Source of the DNA: JAAELZ01 sp965223465
GTDB taxonomy: Bacteria; Pseudomonadota; Gammaproteobacteria; Arenicellales; Poriferihabitantaceae
DNA length: 64,000 nt
Assembly (NCBI GenBank): GCA_965223465.1
Contig: OZ245025.1
Coordinates: forward strand, 186,001-250,000
Reading direction: 5' to 3'
This document shows positions 55,462 to 63,453 of this stretch, piece after piece. Position 1 is the first letter of the stretch. Each line of letters begins with the position of its first letter. The notes below the pieces were generated by a model, which was not told where the DNA came from, searched no databases, and saw only the letters and a program-made list of their open reading frames with translations. The translations under genes were made by a program, and so were the position numbers.

Positions 55462-57238
55462 TTCCAGGCCGAACAAACACGATACTCCACCGCAGATAGC
55501 GTGTGATGTGGTGGTGGTTAATTTCAATGCGGGTGCTTATTTGAAGCGCTGCGTTGAGTCTATTTATCAATCGGATGAACCCGTTTCTCTGTGCATAGTG
55601 GACAACGCATCGGTGGATAATAGTATTGAGCAAGCCAAAAGAATAAACCCGGCAAACCATCGTCTCAAGATTGTGCAGAATATGGAAAACCTTGGGTTCG
55701 CCCAAGCGGTCAATCAAGGTGCAGAACAAGGTAGCGCACCCTTTGTATTGTTGCTGAATCCCGATTGTGAAATTCACCCACATACTATTCGCCACTTACT
55801 CAAGGAAATGGCGCAATGTGAAAATGCGGGTGTATTGGGCGCGCTGGTGTTTAACGAGGACGGCACCGAACAGCGCGGTTGTCGACGTCTGGAGCCCACG
55901 TTTGTGCGTAGTGTAGTGACGGCGTTGCGATTGGGTAAGTATTTTCAAAGTGTCAATTTACAGCATGACGAATTACCCTCAGGGCCGGTCATTATCGATG
56001 CGGTGTCGGGCTCTGCAATGTTGATCAGGCGAGATGTATTCGAAGCCATTGGCGGCATGGATGAAGGCTATTTTTTGCATGTTGAAGATCTAGATTTTTG
56101 CCGTCGGGTACGCGAATTTGGTCAAAAAATATACTTCACACCGAATGTATCTTTGTTTCATCATCATGGTGCGTCCAGCCACGATGTACCGGTACATACT
56201 GAATGGCATAAGCACCAGGGTATGTTGCGTTATCAAGAAAAATTTCAAATGCCCAATCAAAGCGCGATTCGATCAACTTTAACGCGCGGGGTAATCTACT
56301 TGAATTTTGCTTTATCGGTTTTGCGTAAACGCTTGTCTGGGCGTACCGATGATAATGTGGTTGTTCAAAGCCTAATAAACAACAATCAAAAAACAACCAT
56401 CGTAACCGGCGCCACCAGCGATTTGGGCCAATCGGTATTGCGTGAATTTGAAACCCCAACCAATGTAGTTGCGGTCAGTCGCCAGGCCAAGTATCCCAAA
56501 CGGATTAAAGATGAAGTCTGGTTTAATTGGTCCTTTTTTGAAAAAGTACCGACCGCAGATTTCCCCCAAATCGATGCCTGGCTTGCATTGTCACCAGTAT
56601 GGGCCGCGCCTGTGATGGCGAAAACCTTTAGCCGGTTTGGGCGTATCAGACGCGTAATTGCGCTTAGTTCCACCAGTATCCTGGGTAAGGTTGACACAAC
56701 GGACAGCAAAGAACAAAGCGTGGTACAAAAACTTAAAACAGGTGAAGAATCATTGTTAGAATGGGCCAAATCGCAGCAATCGGATATCACAATTTGTCGT
56801 GCCAGCATGATTTATGGCGGGCAACGCAATCAGAATATTGCTTTTATCAAACGTGTGATTAAATGGTTACGTTTTTTTCCTATGTTGTCGGAGGGGAAGG
56901 GTTTGCGCCAGCCCGTCCATGTTGATGATCTTGCGCAAGCGGTTCAGCGTTTAAGCAAAACAGGTGATTTACCGCAACAGATTTATACGATTGCGGGCGG
57001 AGAGCAATTGAATTACCAAGATATGGTAATACGTATATTTAGATCAATGGGCTATAAGGAGAACATTAAAATTATTCCGAGGTCGTTATTTACGCGCATG
57101 GCGAGTCTATTGTCCGTATTACCGGGATTGCGTTTTATTAACAGCGAGATGGTTAACCGGATGGAGCGGGATTTGGCCTATGATAACCAGCCGGCGCAGC
57201 GGGATTTTGGCTACACACCGGGAAAATTCAGACCTTAG
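55424..57238 (+). CDS. Glycosyltransferase GT2 fused to NAD-dependent epimerase-like domain
   Basis: A 604-residue two-domain protein. Residues about 28-260 are a GT2 domain much like the upstream gene (CDVVVVNFNAGAYLKRC, VDNASVDNS, LLNPDCEIHP, LHVEDLDFCRRVREFG). Residues about 318-600 are a short-chain Rossmann domain of the sugar-epimerase type (TIVTGATSDLGQSVL, LSSTSILGKVD, CRASMIYGG, QPVHVDDLAQAVQRL). The glycine motif is atypical and no clear Tyr-x3-Lys is seen, so the second domain may bind but not convert its ligand. GTG 55424 or 55451 are possible starts. Confidence 0.85.
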   Translation: MVGCSRTFIVTPDSRPNKHDTPPQIACDVVVVNFNAGAYLKRCVESIYQSDEPVSLCIVDNASVDNSIEQAKRINPANHRLKIVQNMENLGFAQAVNQGAEQGSAPFVLLLNPDCEIHPHTIRHLLKEMAQCENAGVLGALVFNEDGTEQRGCRRLEPTFVRSVVTALRLGKYFQSVNLQHDELPSGPVIIDAVSGSAMLIRRDVFEAIGGMDEGYFLHVEDLDFCRRVREFGQKIYFTPNVSLFHHHGASSHDVPVHTEWHKHQGMLRYQEKFQMPNQSAIRSTLTRGVIYLNFALSVLRKRLSGRTDDNVVVQSLINNNQKTTIVTGATSDLGQSVLREFETPTNVVAVSRQAKYPKRIKDEVWFNWSFFEKVPTADFPQIDAWLALSPVWAAPVMAKTFSRFGRIRRVIALSSTSILGKVDTTDSKEQSVVQKLKTGEESLLEWAKSQQSDITICRASMIYGGQRNQNIAFIKRVIKWLRFFPMLSEGKGLRQPVHVDDLAQAVQRLSKTGDLPQQIYTIAGGEQLNYQDMVIRIFRSMGYKENIKIIPRSLFTRMASLLSVLPGLRFINSEMVNRMERDLAYDNQPAQRDFGYTPGKFRP

Positions 57239-57250
57239 CACCAAGTAAGT

Positions 57251-57994
57251 ATGAACAAAATAAAAACAGCGATAATCGGCGGCAGTGGGCTGGATAAGCT
57301 TAAGGGCCTTAATAAAGTGCGACGAGAAGTCGGTAGAACACCGTATGGTGATCCTTCTGCACCCATGACCATCGGTACCATCGGCCAGCAAGAGGTAATA
57401 TTTTTACCACGGCATGGTCTTAGCCATCAAATTCCGCCGCATCAGATCAATTATCAGGCCAATATCTGGGTGCTTAAATCAATGGGGGTTGAGCAAATTT
57501 ACGCAGTCGGCGCGACCGGAGGGATTGATGCTGAGCTAAAACCGCGAGATATTGTCATTCCATCGCAGCTCATCGACTACACCTACGGGCGCGAGCAAAG
57601 CTATTTTGACGGTAGCAACGCTCAGGTCACCCATATTGATTTTACCCACCCGTATACCGAAGCACTGCGCCAAAACTTGATTAATGCGGCGATATCAGCG
57701 ACGATTCCAGTTCATCCCGACGGGGTGTATGCTGTCACCCAGGGCCCGCGTTTGGAAACGGCCGCAGAGATTGATCGAATTGAGCGAGATGGGGGCACTA
57801 TTGTGGGCATGACGGGTATGCCCGAGGCGGCTCTTGCGCGCGAGCTGGAAATAGATTACGCGCTGGTCTCTCTGGTGGTGAACCCTGCAGCCGGAAGAAG
57901 TGGTGACCGAATTATCAGCATGGATGAAATTGACCAGCATCTTAGCGAAGGGATGAAGGACGTGTATCAGCTGTTTGAGGCAATGCTTGCTTAG
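57251..57994 (+). CDS. S-methyl-5'-thioinosine phosphorylase (MTAP family)
   Basis: A 247-residue purine phosphorylase. AIIGGSGLD, LPRHGLSHQIPPHQINYQAN, GATGGIDAEL and VTQGPRLETAAEIDRIERDGGTIVGMTGMPEA are clear. The family includes MTAP and the methylthioinosine form; the GMTGMPEA region and resemblance to pseudomonad MTIP favour the latter, which works in methylthioadenosine salvage. Its stop is followed by a terminator-like hairpin. Confidence 0.88.
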   Translation: MNKIKTAIIGGSGLDKLKGLNKVRREVGRTPYGDPSAPMTIGTIGQQEVIFLPRHGLSHQIPPHQINYQANIWVLKSMGVEQIYAVGATGGIDAELKPRDIVIPSQLIDYTYGREQSYFDGSNAQVTHIDFTHPYTEALRQNLINAAISATIPVHPDGVYAVTQGPRLETAAEIDRIERDGGTIVGMTGMPEAALARELEIDYALVSLVVNPAAGRSGDRIISMDEIDQHLSEGMKDVYQLFEAMLA

Positions 57995-58026
57995 TATGTA
58001 TTTTCCCTCGAGCCTTAGCTGTATTC

Positions 58027-58049
58027 AAAACCCTCTAGGGGGTTTGTTT
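58027..58049 (+). terminator. Terminator after the phosphorylase gene
   Basis: Stem AAACCC / GGGTTT with a six-base loop followed by a T-rich tail (GTTTA), 33 bases after the stop. Confidence 0.6.
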
Positions 58050-58069
58050 ATGTGTAGTAACATTGGCTA

Positions 58070-58278
58070 TCATTCCCCATTATAATTTTCTTTGATCTCG
58101 CAAATTTTGTCTATAGGGATAAGAATATCTTTATGTGCTTTATAACCCGCTGAAATCCTAACGCGAATATAACCCTCGTCTATTTCTCTAAGTTCCCCTT
58201 TGTGTTTTCCACAACAAGTAAAAAAGTGTAGCGGTAGCGATTGCGGCCTTCACTTTGCTTTAGTAATTTGATTGTCAT
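58070..58278 (-). pseudogene. Small gene split between two frames at a T TTT TTA heptamer
   Basis: From ATG 58278, preceded by GAAGG at a good distance, frame 0 gives 32 residues and stops (MTIKLLKQSEGRNRYRYT...). Shifting by -1 at the heptamer T TTT TTA (58219-58225 on the + strand as TAAAAAA) lets translation continue for ~50 more residues (TCCGKHKGELREIDEGY... DILIPIDKICEIKENYNGE) to TGA 58070-58072. The shifted product reads like a small KOW/SH3-type protein. It is either a one-base deletion in a T run or a programmed frameshift. I do not recognise the family. Confidence 0.55.
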
Positions 58279-58496
58279 TATTTGCCTTCTAAAGAACAAA
58301 GGCTACTAGAACATGACTTACATTTAGTGTCTGTGACAAATATTACAAAACGTTAGTTAAGTCACAATGAATCGCCCCAGATTGATCGCGTTGTGGCTTC
58401 GCTTTTTATCATTGATTAGTATCGTTCAGAAAACGAGTGATCAATTTAATAAACGTTAGAAAAAGGCTTGATTTCAGTACAAATAATTTAGTCTTC
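58279..58496. other. Intergenic region upstream of the small split gene
   Basis: 218 bases between the split gene's start and the arsS stop. No gene is seen; a promoter for the minus-strand split gene is expected here. Confidence 0.4.
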
Positions 58497-59465
58497 TTAG
58501 TCCAATGCGCCCCCACAACTACTTCCCGCGCCAGCGGTACAGCCATAGCAATGACGGCCGACCGCTATGGGCTGGTCCTCCAGAGCGCTTGCATCGATAT
58601 CCCATAGTTTCTGCATCTGGCCGGTGGCCAGTGGCATTTTCAACATCTGGTTGAAGTCGCAGTCATACACATGGCCTTGCCAATCCACGCTGATAAGCTG
58701 TCTGCACATCAAACCACCTACGGTACAGGGGTTGAAATTTTCCACCAGAAGGGAAAGATAGGAATCAAGCTGACCACTGCGTTTCAGAAAATGCTCAAAA
58801 CGATTGATCGGCAGATTGGTAATGGTCAACAAATTCGAAAACTGGATGCCAAAATCGGTATCCAGGCGTTGTTTGTAATCCTGCTCAAGCATCGCTTGTG
58901 CGGGCGGTAGAAATGGGCCTCCCGGGTTATAGACTAAATCCAGGGGCAGATTTGGGTTGTGTGCATAGCCTACGGAGTTAAGCTTGCGTAGTGCTTCAAT
59001 ACTTTTACCAAATACACCTTTTCCTCTTTGTTTTTCAACATTTTCCAGGGTGTAGCAGGGTAGCGAGCTAATCAACCTTATTTGGTGATCCGCATACCAT
59101 TGTGCCATATGCTCATAGCCGGGTTCAGTCAGAATGGTTAAATTGCAACGCGCGATAACTTGTGCGCCCTGGGCTTGGAAGGCGTCAATAAAACTCTGAA
59201 AATGCGGGTTCATCTCTGGGGCGCCGCCGGTTAGATCTACCGATTTGATATTTGACTTTTTGGCCCAGCTCAGAATTTTCTGCATGGTCTCCCAGCTCAT
59301 CAATTCGGTGCGTTTTGGTCCTGCTTCAACGTGGCAGTGTTCACAGGCCTGATTGCATAAATACCCCAGATTAATTTGCAGATCAGAAAGCTGAGCGCGT
59401 TTCAATGCTGGCAGCTGATGCGCCAGCAGGGTTTCGCTGAAATTGTGTTTGACCCGAATATCCAT
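58497..59465 (-). CDS. arsS: Arsenosugar biosynthesis radical SAM protein ArsS-like
   Basis: A 322-residue radical SAM enzyme. The cluster motif is CNQACEHCHVEAGPKRTE (CxxxCxxC), and the C-terminal domain has the Cys-rich HCYGCTAGAGSSCGG end typical of ArsS. The middle has DLTGGAPEMNP and DLVYNPGGPFLPP. In known organisms it adds a SAM-derived adenosyl group to dimethylarsenite in arsenosugar synthesis. No arsM methylase is next to it here. The substrate is thus assigned by family only. Confidence 0.88.
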   Translation of the reverse strand: MDIRVKHNFSETLLAHQLPALKRAQLSDLQINLGYLCNQACEHCHVEAGPKRTELMSWETMQKILSWAKKSNIKSVDLTGGAPEMNPHFQSFIDAFQAQGAQVIARCNLTILTEPGYEHMAQWYADHQIRLISSLPCYTLENVEKQRGKGVFGKSIEALRKLNSVGYAHNPNLPLDLVYNPGGPFLPPAQAMLEQDYKQRLDTDFGIQFSNLLTITNLPINRFEHFLKRSGQLDSYLSLLVENFNPCTVGGLMCRQLISVDWQGHVYDCDFNQMLKMPLATGQMQKLWDIDASALEDQPIAVGRHCYGCTAGAGSSCGGALD

Positions 59466-59594
59466 CGTTTATTGATTTGATTTGTTATTTATCTGGCACT
59501 TAGTCCCTGTTGGGAGCTTGAAGTTCCTATTTGTAACAGGAATTGTGTTGCATGTAATCACAAAAATATAAACTTGTGTGAGAAAACAAGCGGT

Positions 59595-60230
59595 TTATGC
59601 CTGGTTTTTATCTAGATAAGCGCATACATGCGCGACTTCACATTCACTACATTTTGGTTTGCGTGCCAGGCAAGTATAGCGCCCATGTAAGATCAACCAA
59701 TGATGTGCGTCGAGGATAAATTCATCAGGAATGGTTTGGAGTAGTTTTTTCTCAACTGCGAGCACCGTTTTCCCGGGTGCAAGCCCCAATCGATTGCTGA
59801 CCCTGAATATATGTGTATCAACCGCCATGGTGGGCTGACCAAATGCCGTATTTAAAACAACATTAGCCGTTTTACGTCCCACCCCGGCCAACGCCTCCAG
59901 TGCTTTGCGGTTATTAGGTACTTTTCCATCGTGTAGTTCGATCAAATCAGCGCACAGGCGCATGATATTTTTAGCCTTGCTGTTATAAAGGCCAATGGTT
60001 TTAATATAGCGTTTCAGCCCTTCTTCACCGAGCGCGAGAATGGTCTCAGGCGTATTGGCCACCGGATATAACTTAGCCGTTGCCTTGTTCACCGATACGT
60101 CGGTTGCCTGGGCGGAAAGGACCACCGCCACCAAGAGCTCGAAATTACTGGTATAGTTCAGTTCGGTTTTTGGGCGCGGGTTCTGTGCACGAAGAATCGT
60201 GAATAACTCAATAACATCTTGTTTTTTCAT
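59595..60230 (-). CDS. nth: Endonuclease III
   Basis: A 211-residue DNA glycosylase/AP lyase for oxidised pyrimidines. The helix-hairpin-helix LAGVGRKTANVVL carries the catalytic Lys (K120-type); the later DTHIFRVSNRLGL gives the catalytic Asp. The Cys cluster CLARKPKCSECEVAHVC ligates [4Fe-4S]. ATG 60230 gives MKKQDVIELF, the usual start; a longer frame runs through rnfB. It overlaps rnfB by four bases. Confidence 0.96.
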   Translation of the reverse strand: MKKQDVIELFTILRAQNPRPKTELNYTSNFELLVAVVLSAQATDVSVNKATAKLYPVANTPETILALGEEGLKRYIKTIGLYNSKAKNIMRLCADLIELHDGKVPNNRKALEALAGVGRKTANVVLNTAFGQPTMAVDTHIFRVSNRLGLAPGKTVLAVEKKLLQTIPDEFILDAHHWLILHGRYTCLARKPKCSECEVAHVCAYLDKNQA

Positions 60231-60841
60231 TTTTTCTGTTGCGAACGTCTGACGGCATCTAATATTGCCTGTTGGCGACTGGCGGTATCCAGTTCTGGCT
60301 TTTGTGCCGTTTTTTCTGTGTTTAATTTGGCGAGCCGGGTTTGGCGTTGTTGATAACGTTGCCGGGAGTACTCGATATCTTCCGTGGAATAGCCCGGCCA
60401 TTCGCTGGTCGCGCCCTGGCTATCTGGTAAAGCGTGCATTTTAATACAATCTGTGGGGCACACGGGCAGGCACAACTCACAGCCCGTACAGTGTGATTGA
60501 ATGACAGTATGCATTAGCTTATTGGCACCGACAATGGCATCGACAGGACAGACCTGAACACACAACACGCAGCCTATGCATCGAGGTTCATCAATAAAGG
60601 CCAGCGTTTTGGGTTGATACTCACCAAACTCGAGATTTAAGGGCAGCGGGGCTTGGCCGGTCAAGGCAGCCAGCTTGGATATGGTAATGTCACCACCGGG
60701 TGGGCATTGATTGATCCCCGCTTCTCCGGTAATGATGGCCTGAGCATAATCTTCACATCCAGGGTAAGTGCAACGTTGGCACTGGGTTTGGGGCAAGCAA
60801 GCATCAATATCTCTTACGATCACCTCGCTTGACTCGCTCAC
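60227..60841 (-). CDS. rnfB: RnfB-like ferredoxin without membrane anchor
   Basis: A 204-residue Fe-S protein. CLPQTQCQRCTYPGCEDY is the RnfB-type Fe4S cluster motif; two ferredoxin clusters follow (CIGCVLCVQVCPVDA and CTGCELCLPVCPTDC). Standard RnfB begins with a membrane helix, which is absent here; and no rnfA, C, D, G or E genes are adjacent. It may be an orphan soluble electron carrier retained beside nth, the gene that follows the rnf cluster in many bacteria. The C-terminal 55 residues form a charged coil. Confidence 0.88.
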   Translation of the reverse strand: MSESSEVIVRDIDACLPQTQCQRCTYPGCEDYAQAIITGEAGINQCPPGGDITISKLAALTGQAPLPLNLEFGEYQPKTLAFIDEPRCIGCVLCVQVCPVDAIVGANKLMHTVIQSHCTGCELCLPVCPTDCIKMHALPDSQGATSEWPGYSTEDIEYSRQRYQQRQTRLAKLNTEKTAQKPELDTASRQQAILDAVRRSQQKK

Positions 60842-60844
60842 GAC

Positions 60845-62293
60845 TTATTTGGCACTTTCTAAAGCAGAAAAATGCTGCTCCACCCACTGTGCGAGCTGCT
60901 CCAGAACCGCTTTTTGCGCTTCATTTTCGGGTTCGGCTTCATCCATCGCGGAAAAATAGTCATCCAGGGTAAACTCGCATCCATGCTCTCCCTCAAGCAG
61001 TTTCTCGGCAACATAGGACTGCCATTGAGCGGCTTGTTCGGTATCGAGCAATTCAGGCCAGTTACGGCCCAGGTAACGTGGATATAGCGTTTGCAGGCGA
61101 GCATCCTGAAAAGCAGGTTGCCATGCGATACGCGCTTGGGCAGAAAGCGATAGTAACTGGTTACAGACTTTGCGCTCTTCGCGGGTTATAAAGCCTTGAT
61201 ACAGGCCACTATCTGCATCTTGTTTAGGCATGGGTTGAGATTGATCAGGCGCATAAATTTGATGCACTTTCGCCTCCAGCCCTTCGTAATACAAAATTCG
61301 TTCGCGGTTTGCTTCAATTTGCTTAAGATTAAACCCCCACTTTTCGATTAGCTCTGGAGTGAGGGTAGTCAGTGGCGCGAGTGCGGGAGATTTATTAATA
61401 TGTACGCCTTTGAGTGCCACCCGTTCAAAACCTTCCGGCAGGTCTTGTTTCTTGGTAAACAGAGTATCGCTGATTTCCGTGGCGTCCAAATTAAACAAAT
61501 GAAATGGATTCTGGCGCAAATCAAACACAATGATCTCGTTTTTGTTGCGCGGATGGGAACATAGCGGCATTACCGGCGCGATACACCCCTCGGTAGAGGG
61601 ATACATACCGCTAATATGCAACAACGCGGGTTTTTCGTTCAGATTGAGCAGCGCGCTGGGCTCGGCTTTGTGGCGAAAACTAAAATAGTAGTCGTATAGT
61701 TTGCTTTGCTGCTGTTTTATCAACCGCGCGAGGCCTATGGTCGCGCGGACATCCGCCAGTGCATCGTGTGCACTGCCGTGCTCGATTCCATTTGCAACTG
61801 AAAGGTCTTCCAGCCGAAAGCTGGGTATGCCCGGTTCTTTTTCTGGCCAGTGAAGGCCCTCGGGGCGCAGTGCGTAGCACATCCGCACCAGATCGACGAT
61901 ATCCCAGCGTGAATTACCATTTTGCCATTCGCGCGCATAGGGGTCATAAAAGTTTCGATACAAATGAAAGCGCGTTACTTCATCGTCAAAACGAATCGAG
62001 TTATACCCGACACCGCAAGTGCCTGGAACGCTAAACGCTTCGTGTATGGCAGCTGCAAAATCGGCTTCAAGCATACCTTTGTCATTTGCGGCCTGAGGGG
62101 TTAGGCCGGTAACCAGGGCAGACTGTGGGTGTGGTATAAAATCTAAAGCAGGTTTGCAAAAGAAATCGATTGGTTCGCCAATCGGGTTAAGCTCCAGATC
62201 GGTGCGAATCGCGGCAAATTGTGCGGGCCGATCAAGCCTGGGGTTGAGTCCCCAGGTTTCGTAATCGTGCCACAGTAGAGTGATTTCACTCAT
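60845..62293 (-). CDS. sbcB: Exodeoxyribonuclease I
   Basis: A 482-residue DEDDh 3'-5' exonuclease for single-stranded DNA. Exo I is LWHDYETWGLNP; Exo II is GYNSIRFDDEVTRFHLYRN; Exo III is HGSAHDALADVRATIGLARL. The C-terminal half holds the SH3-like and helical domains (RWERALREN-like; FPRYLGRNWPELLD). It removes overhangs in recombination and mismatch repair. It is followed by rnfB three bases later. Confidence 0.95.
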   Translation of the reverse strand: MSEITLLWHDYETWGLNPRLDRPAQFAAIRTDLELNPIGEPIDFFCKPALDFIPHPQSALVTGLTPQAANDKGMLEADFAAAIHEAFSVPGTCGVGYNSIRFDDEVTRFHLYRNFYDPYAREWQNGNSRWDIVDLVRMCYALRPEGLHWPEKEPGIPSFRLEDLSVANGIEHGSAHDALADVRATIGLARLIKQQQSKLYDYYFSFRHKAEPSALLNLNEKPALLHISGMYPSTEGCIAPVMPLCSHPRNKNEIIVFDLRQNPFHLFNLDATEISDTLFTKKQDLPEGFERVALKGVHINKSPALAPLTTLTPELIEKWGFNLKQIEANRERILYYEGLEAKVHQIYAPDQSQPMPKQDADSGLYQGFITREERKVCNQLLSLSAQARIAWQPAFQDARLQTLYPRYLGRNWPELLDTEQAAQWQSYVAEKLLEGEHGCEFTLDDYFSAMDEAEPENEAQKAVLEQLAQWVEQHFSALESAK

Positions 62294-62304
62294 GAAAACA
62301 GATG

Positions 62305-62598
62305 TTATTTGGGTAGTGTGATGATTGGATTATTGGCCGGTCGGTAAAGGATGCCAACACGGCCAATCAGCGCAATATTAGCCGCTTTGAGTGGTTTACT
62401 GATAGTTGCCAACAGTGCTTGCTTTGCGGGTTTATCGTCGGCCGGCAATTTGATTTTGATCAATTCATGCTTACTCAAAGCGAGATCAAGTTCTTCTTTT
62501 ACTGTCTTAGTAAATCCTTTGGCGCCAATGGTGACCACAACTTTTTTATGATGCGCTTTGGCTTTTAGGAATTTGATCTGCTTATTGCTCAATTGCAT
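62305..62598 (-). CDS. yhbY: RNA-binding protein YhbY (CRM domain)
   Basis: A 97-residue single-domain CRM protein associated with 50S ribosome precursors. LSNKQIKFLKAKAHHKKVVVTIGAKGFTKTVKEELDLALSKHELIKIKL, including the GxxG-like IGAKG loop, identifies it, and IGRVGILYRPA closes it. ATG 62598 is chosen (MQLSNKQ) over the frame's 62622 start, since it fits the family. Confidence 0.93.
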   Translation of the reverse strand: MQLSNKQIKFLKAKAHHKKVVVTIGAKGFTKTVKEELDLALSKHELIKIKLPADDKPAKQALLATISKPLKAANIALIGRVGILYRPANNPIITLPK

Positions 62599-62614
62599 GG
62601 TAGTCAGAACCCTT

Positions 62615-63412
62615 TCAGGCATCAGCGAGCATTTGATCGCTCATACCGGTGATGTTAAAGCCTGCATCTACGTAGGTAATTTCGCCGGTAATACCCGAAG
62701 CCAGATCGGAGCATAAAAATGCTGCAGCATTGCCCACTTCATCAATGGAGACAACCCGACCCAGTGGCGCCACTTTTTCAAATTGACCGAGGAGCTTTTT
62801 GAAATCTTTGATACCTGCTGCTGCTAGCGTCCGAATCGGTCCGGCTGAGACCGCGTTAACACGAATTCCCTTTGGGCCCATTGATTGCGCGAGATATCTA
62901 ACATTTGCTTCCAGGCTGGCTTTCGCTACCCCCATAACGTTATACGAAGGCATCGACTGAACCGCGCCAATATAGCTCAGGGTAAGTAGCGCGCCATTAC
63001 GGCCTTCCATCAAGGGCTGTGCATATTTGGCCATAGCAGCAAAACTATAGGAGCTGATTTCATGGGCGAGCAAAAACCCCTCCCGCGTGACGGCATCAAC
63101 ATAGGGGCCCTCGAGTTCTTCCCTGGGAGCAAAAGCAATAGAATGAATGACGCCATCGAGACCATCCCAACGTTCACCCAAGGAGGTAAACATTTGTTCT
63201 ATTTCCTCATCGGTAGAAACGTCGCAGGGTAGAACAATATCTGAACTGCATTCTGCTGCCAGTTTTTCCACCCTGGGCTTCATTTTGTCATTGGGGTAAG
63301 AAAATGCCAGTTCCGCACCTTCGCGATGCATGGCTTGGGCTATGCCCCAGGCAATCGAACGATTGCTGGCAATTCCACAAATTAAGACTTTTTTACTTTT
63401 AAGAAAACCCAT
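62615..63412 (-). CDS. fabI: Enoyl-[acyl-carrier-protein] reductase (NADH)
   Basis: A 265-residue SDR of the FabI type, final step of each fatty-acid elongation cycle. LICGIASNRSIAWGIAQAMHREGAELAFSY is the modified Rossmann motif; the catalytic Tyr-x6-Lys is Y-NVMGVA-K in SMPSYNVMGVAKASLE, and SAGPIRTLAAAGI is the substrate loop. Divergent from the rsmJ-like gene. Confidence 0.97.
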   Translation of the reverse strand: MGFLKSKKVLICGIASNRSIAWGIAQAMHREGAELAFSYPNDKMKPRVEKLAAECSSDIVLPCDVSTDEEIEQMFTSLGERWDGLDGVIHSIAFAPREELEGPYVDAVTREGFLLAHEISSYSFAAMAKYAQPLMEGRNGALLTLSYIGAVQSMPSYNVMGVAKASLEANVRYLAQSMGPKGIRVNAVSAGPIRTLAAAGIKDFKKLLGQFEKVAPLGRVVSIDEVGNAAAFLCSDLASGITGEITYVDAGFNITGMSDQMLADA

Positions 63413-63453
63413 ATTCTTACGCTCTTTGATGATTTTTAAATGACCCGATTGCT

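Noticed and set aside
59595..60401. 268-residue form of endonuclease III
   Set aside because: The extra N-terminal part is a shadow of rnfB. The family start is at 60230 with a four-base overlap to rnfB.
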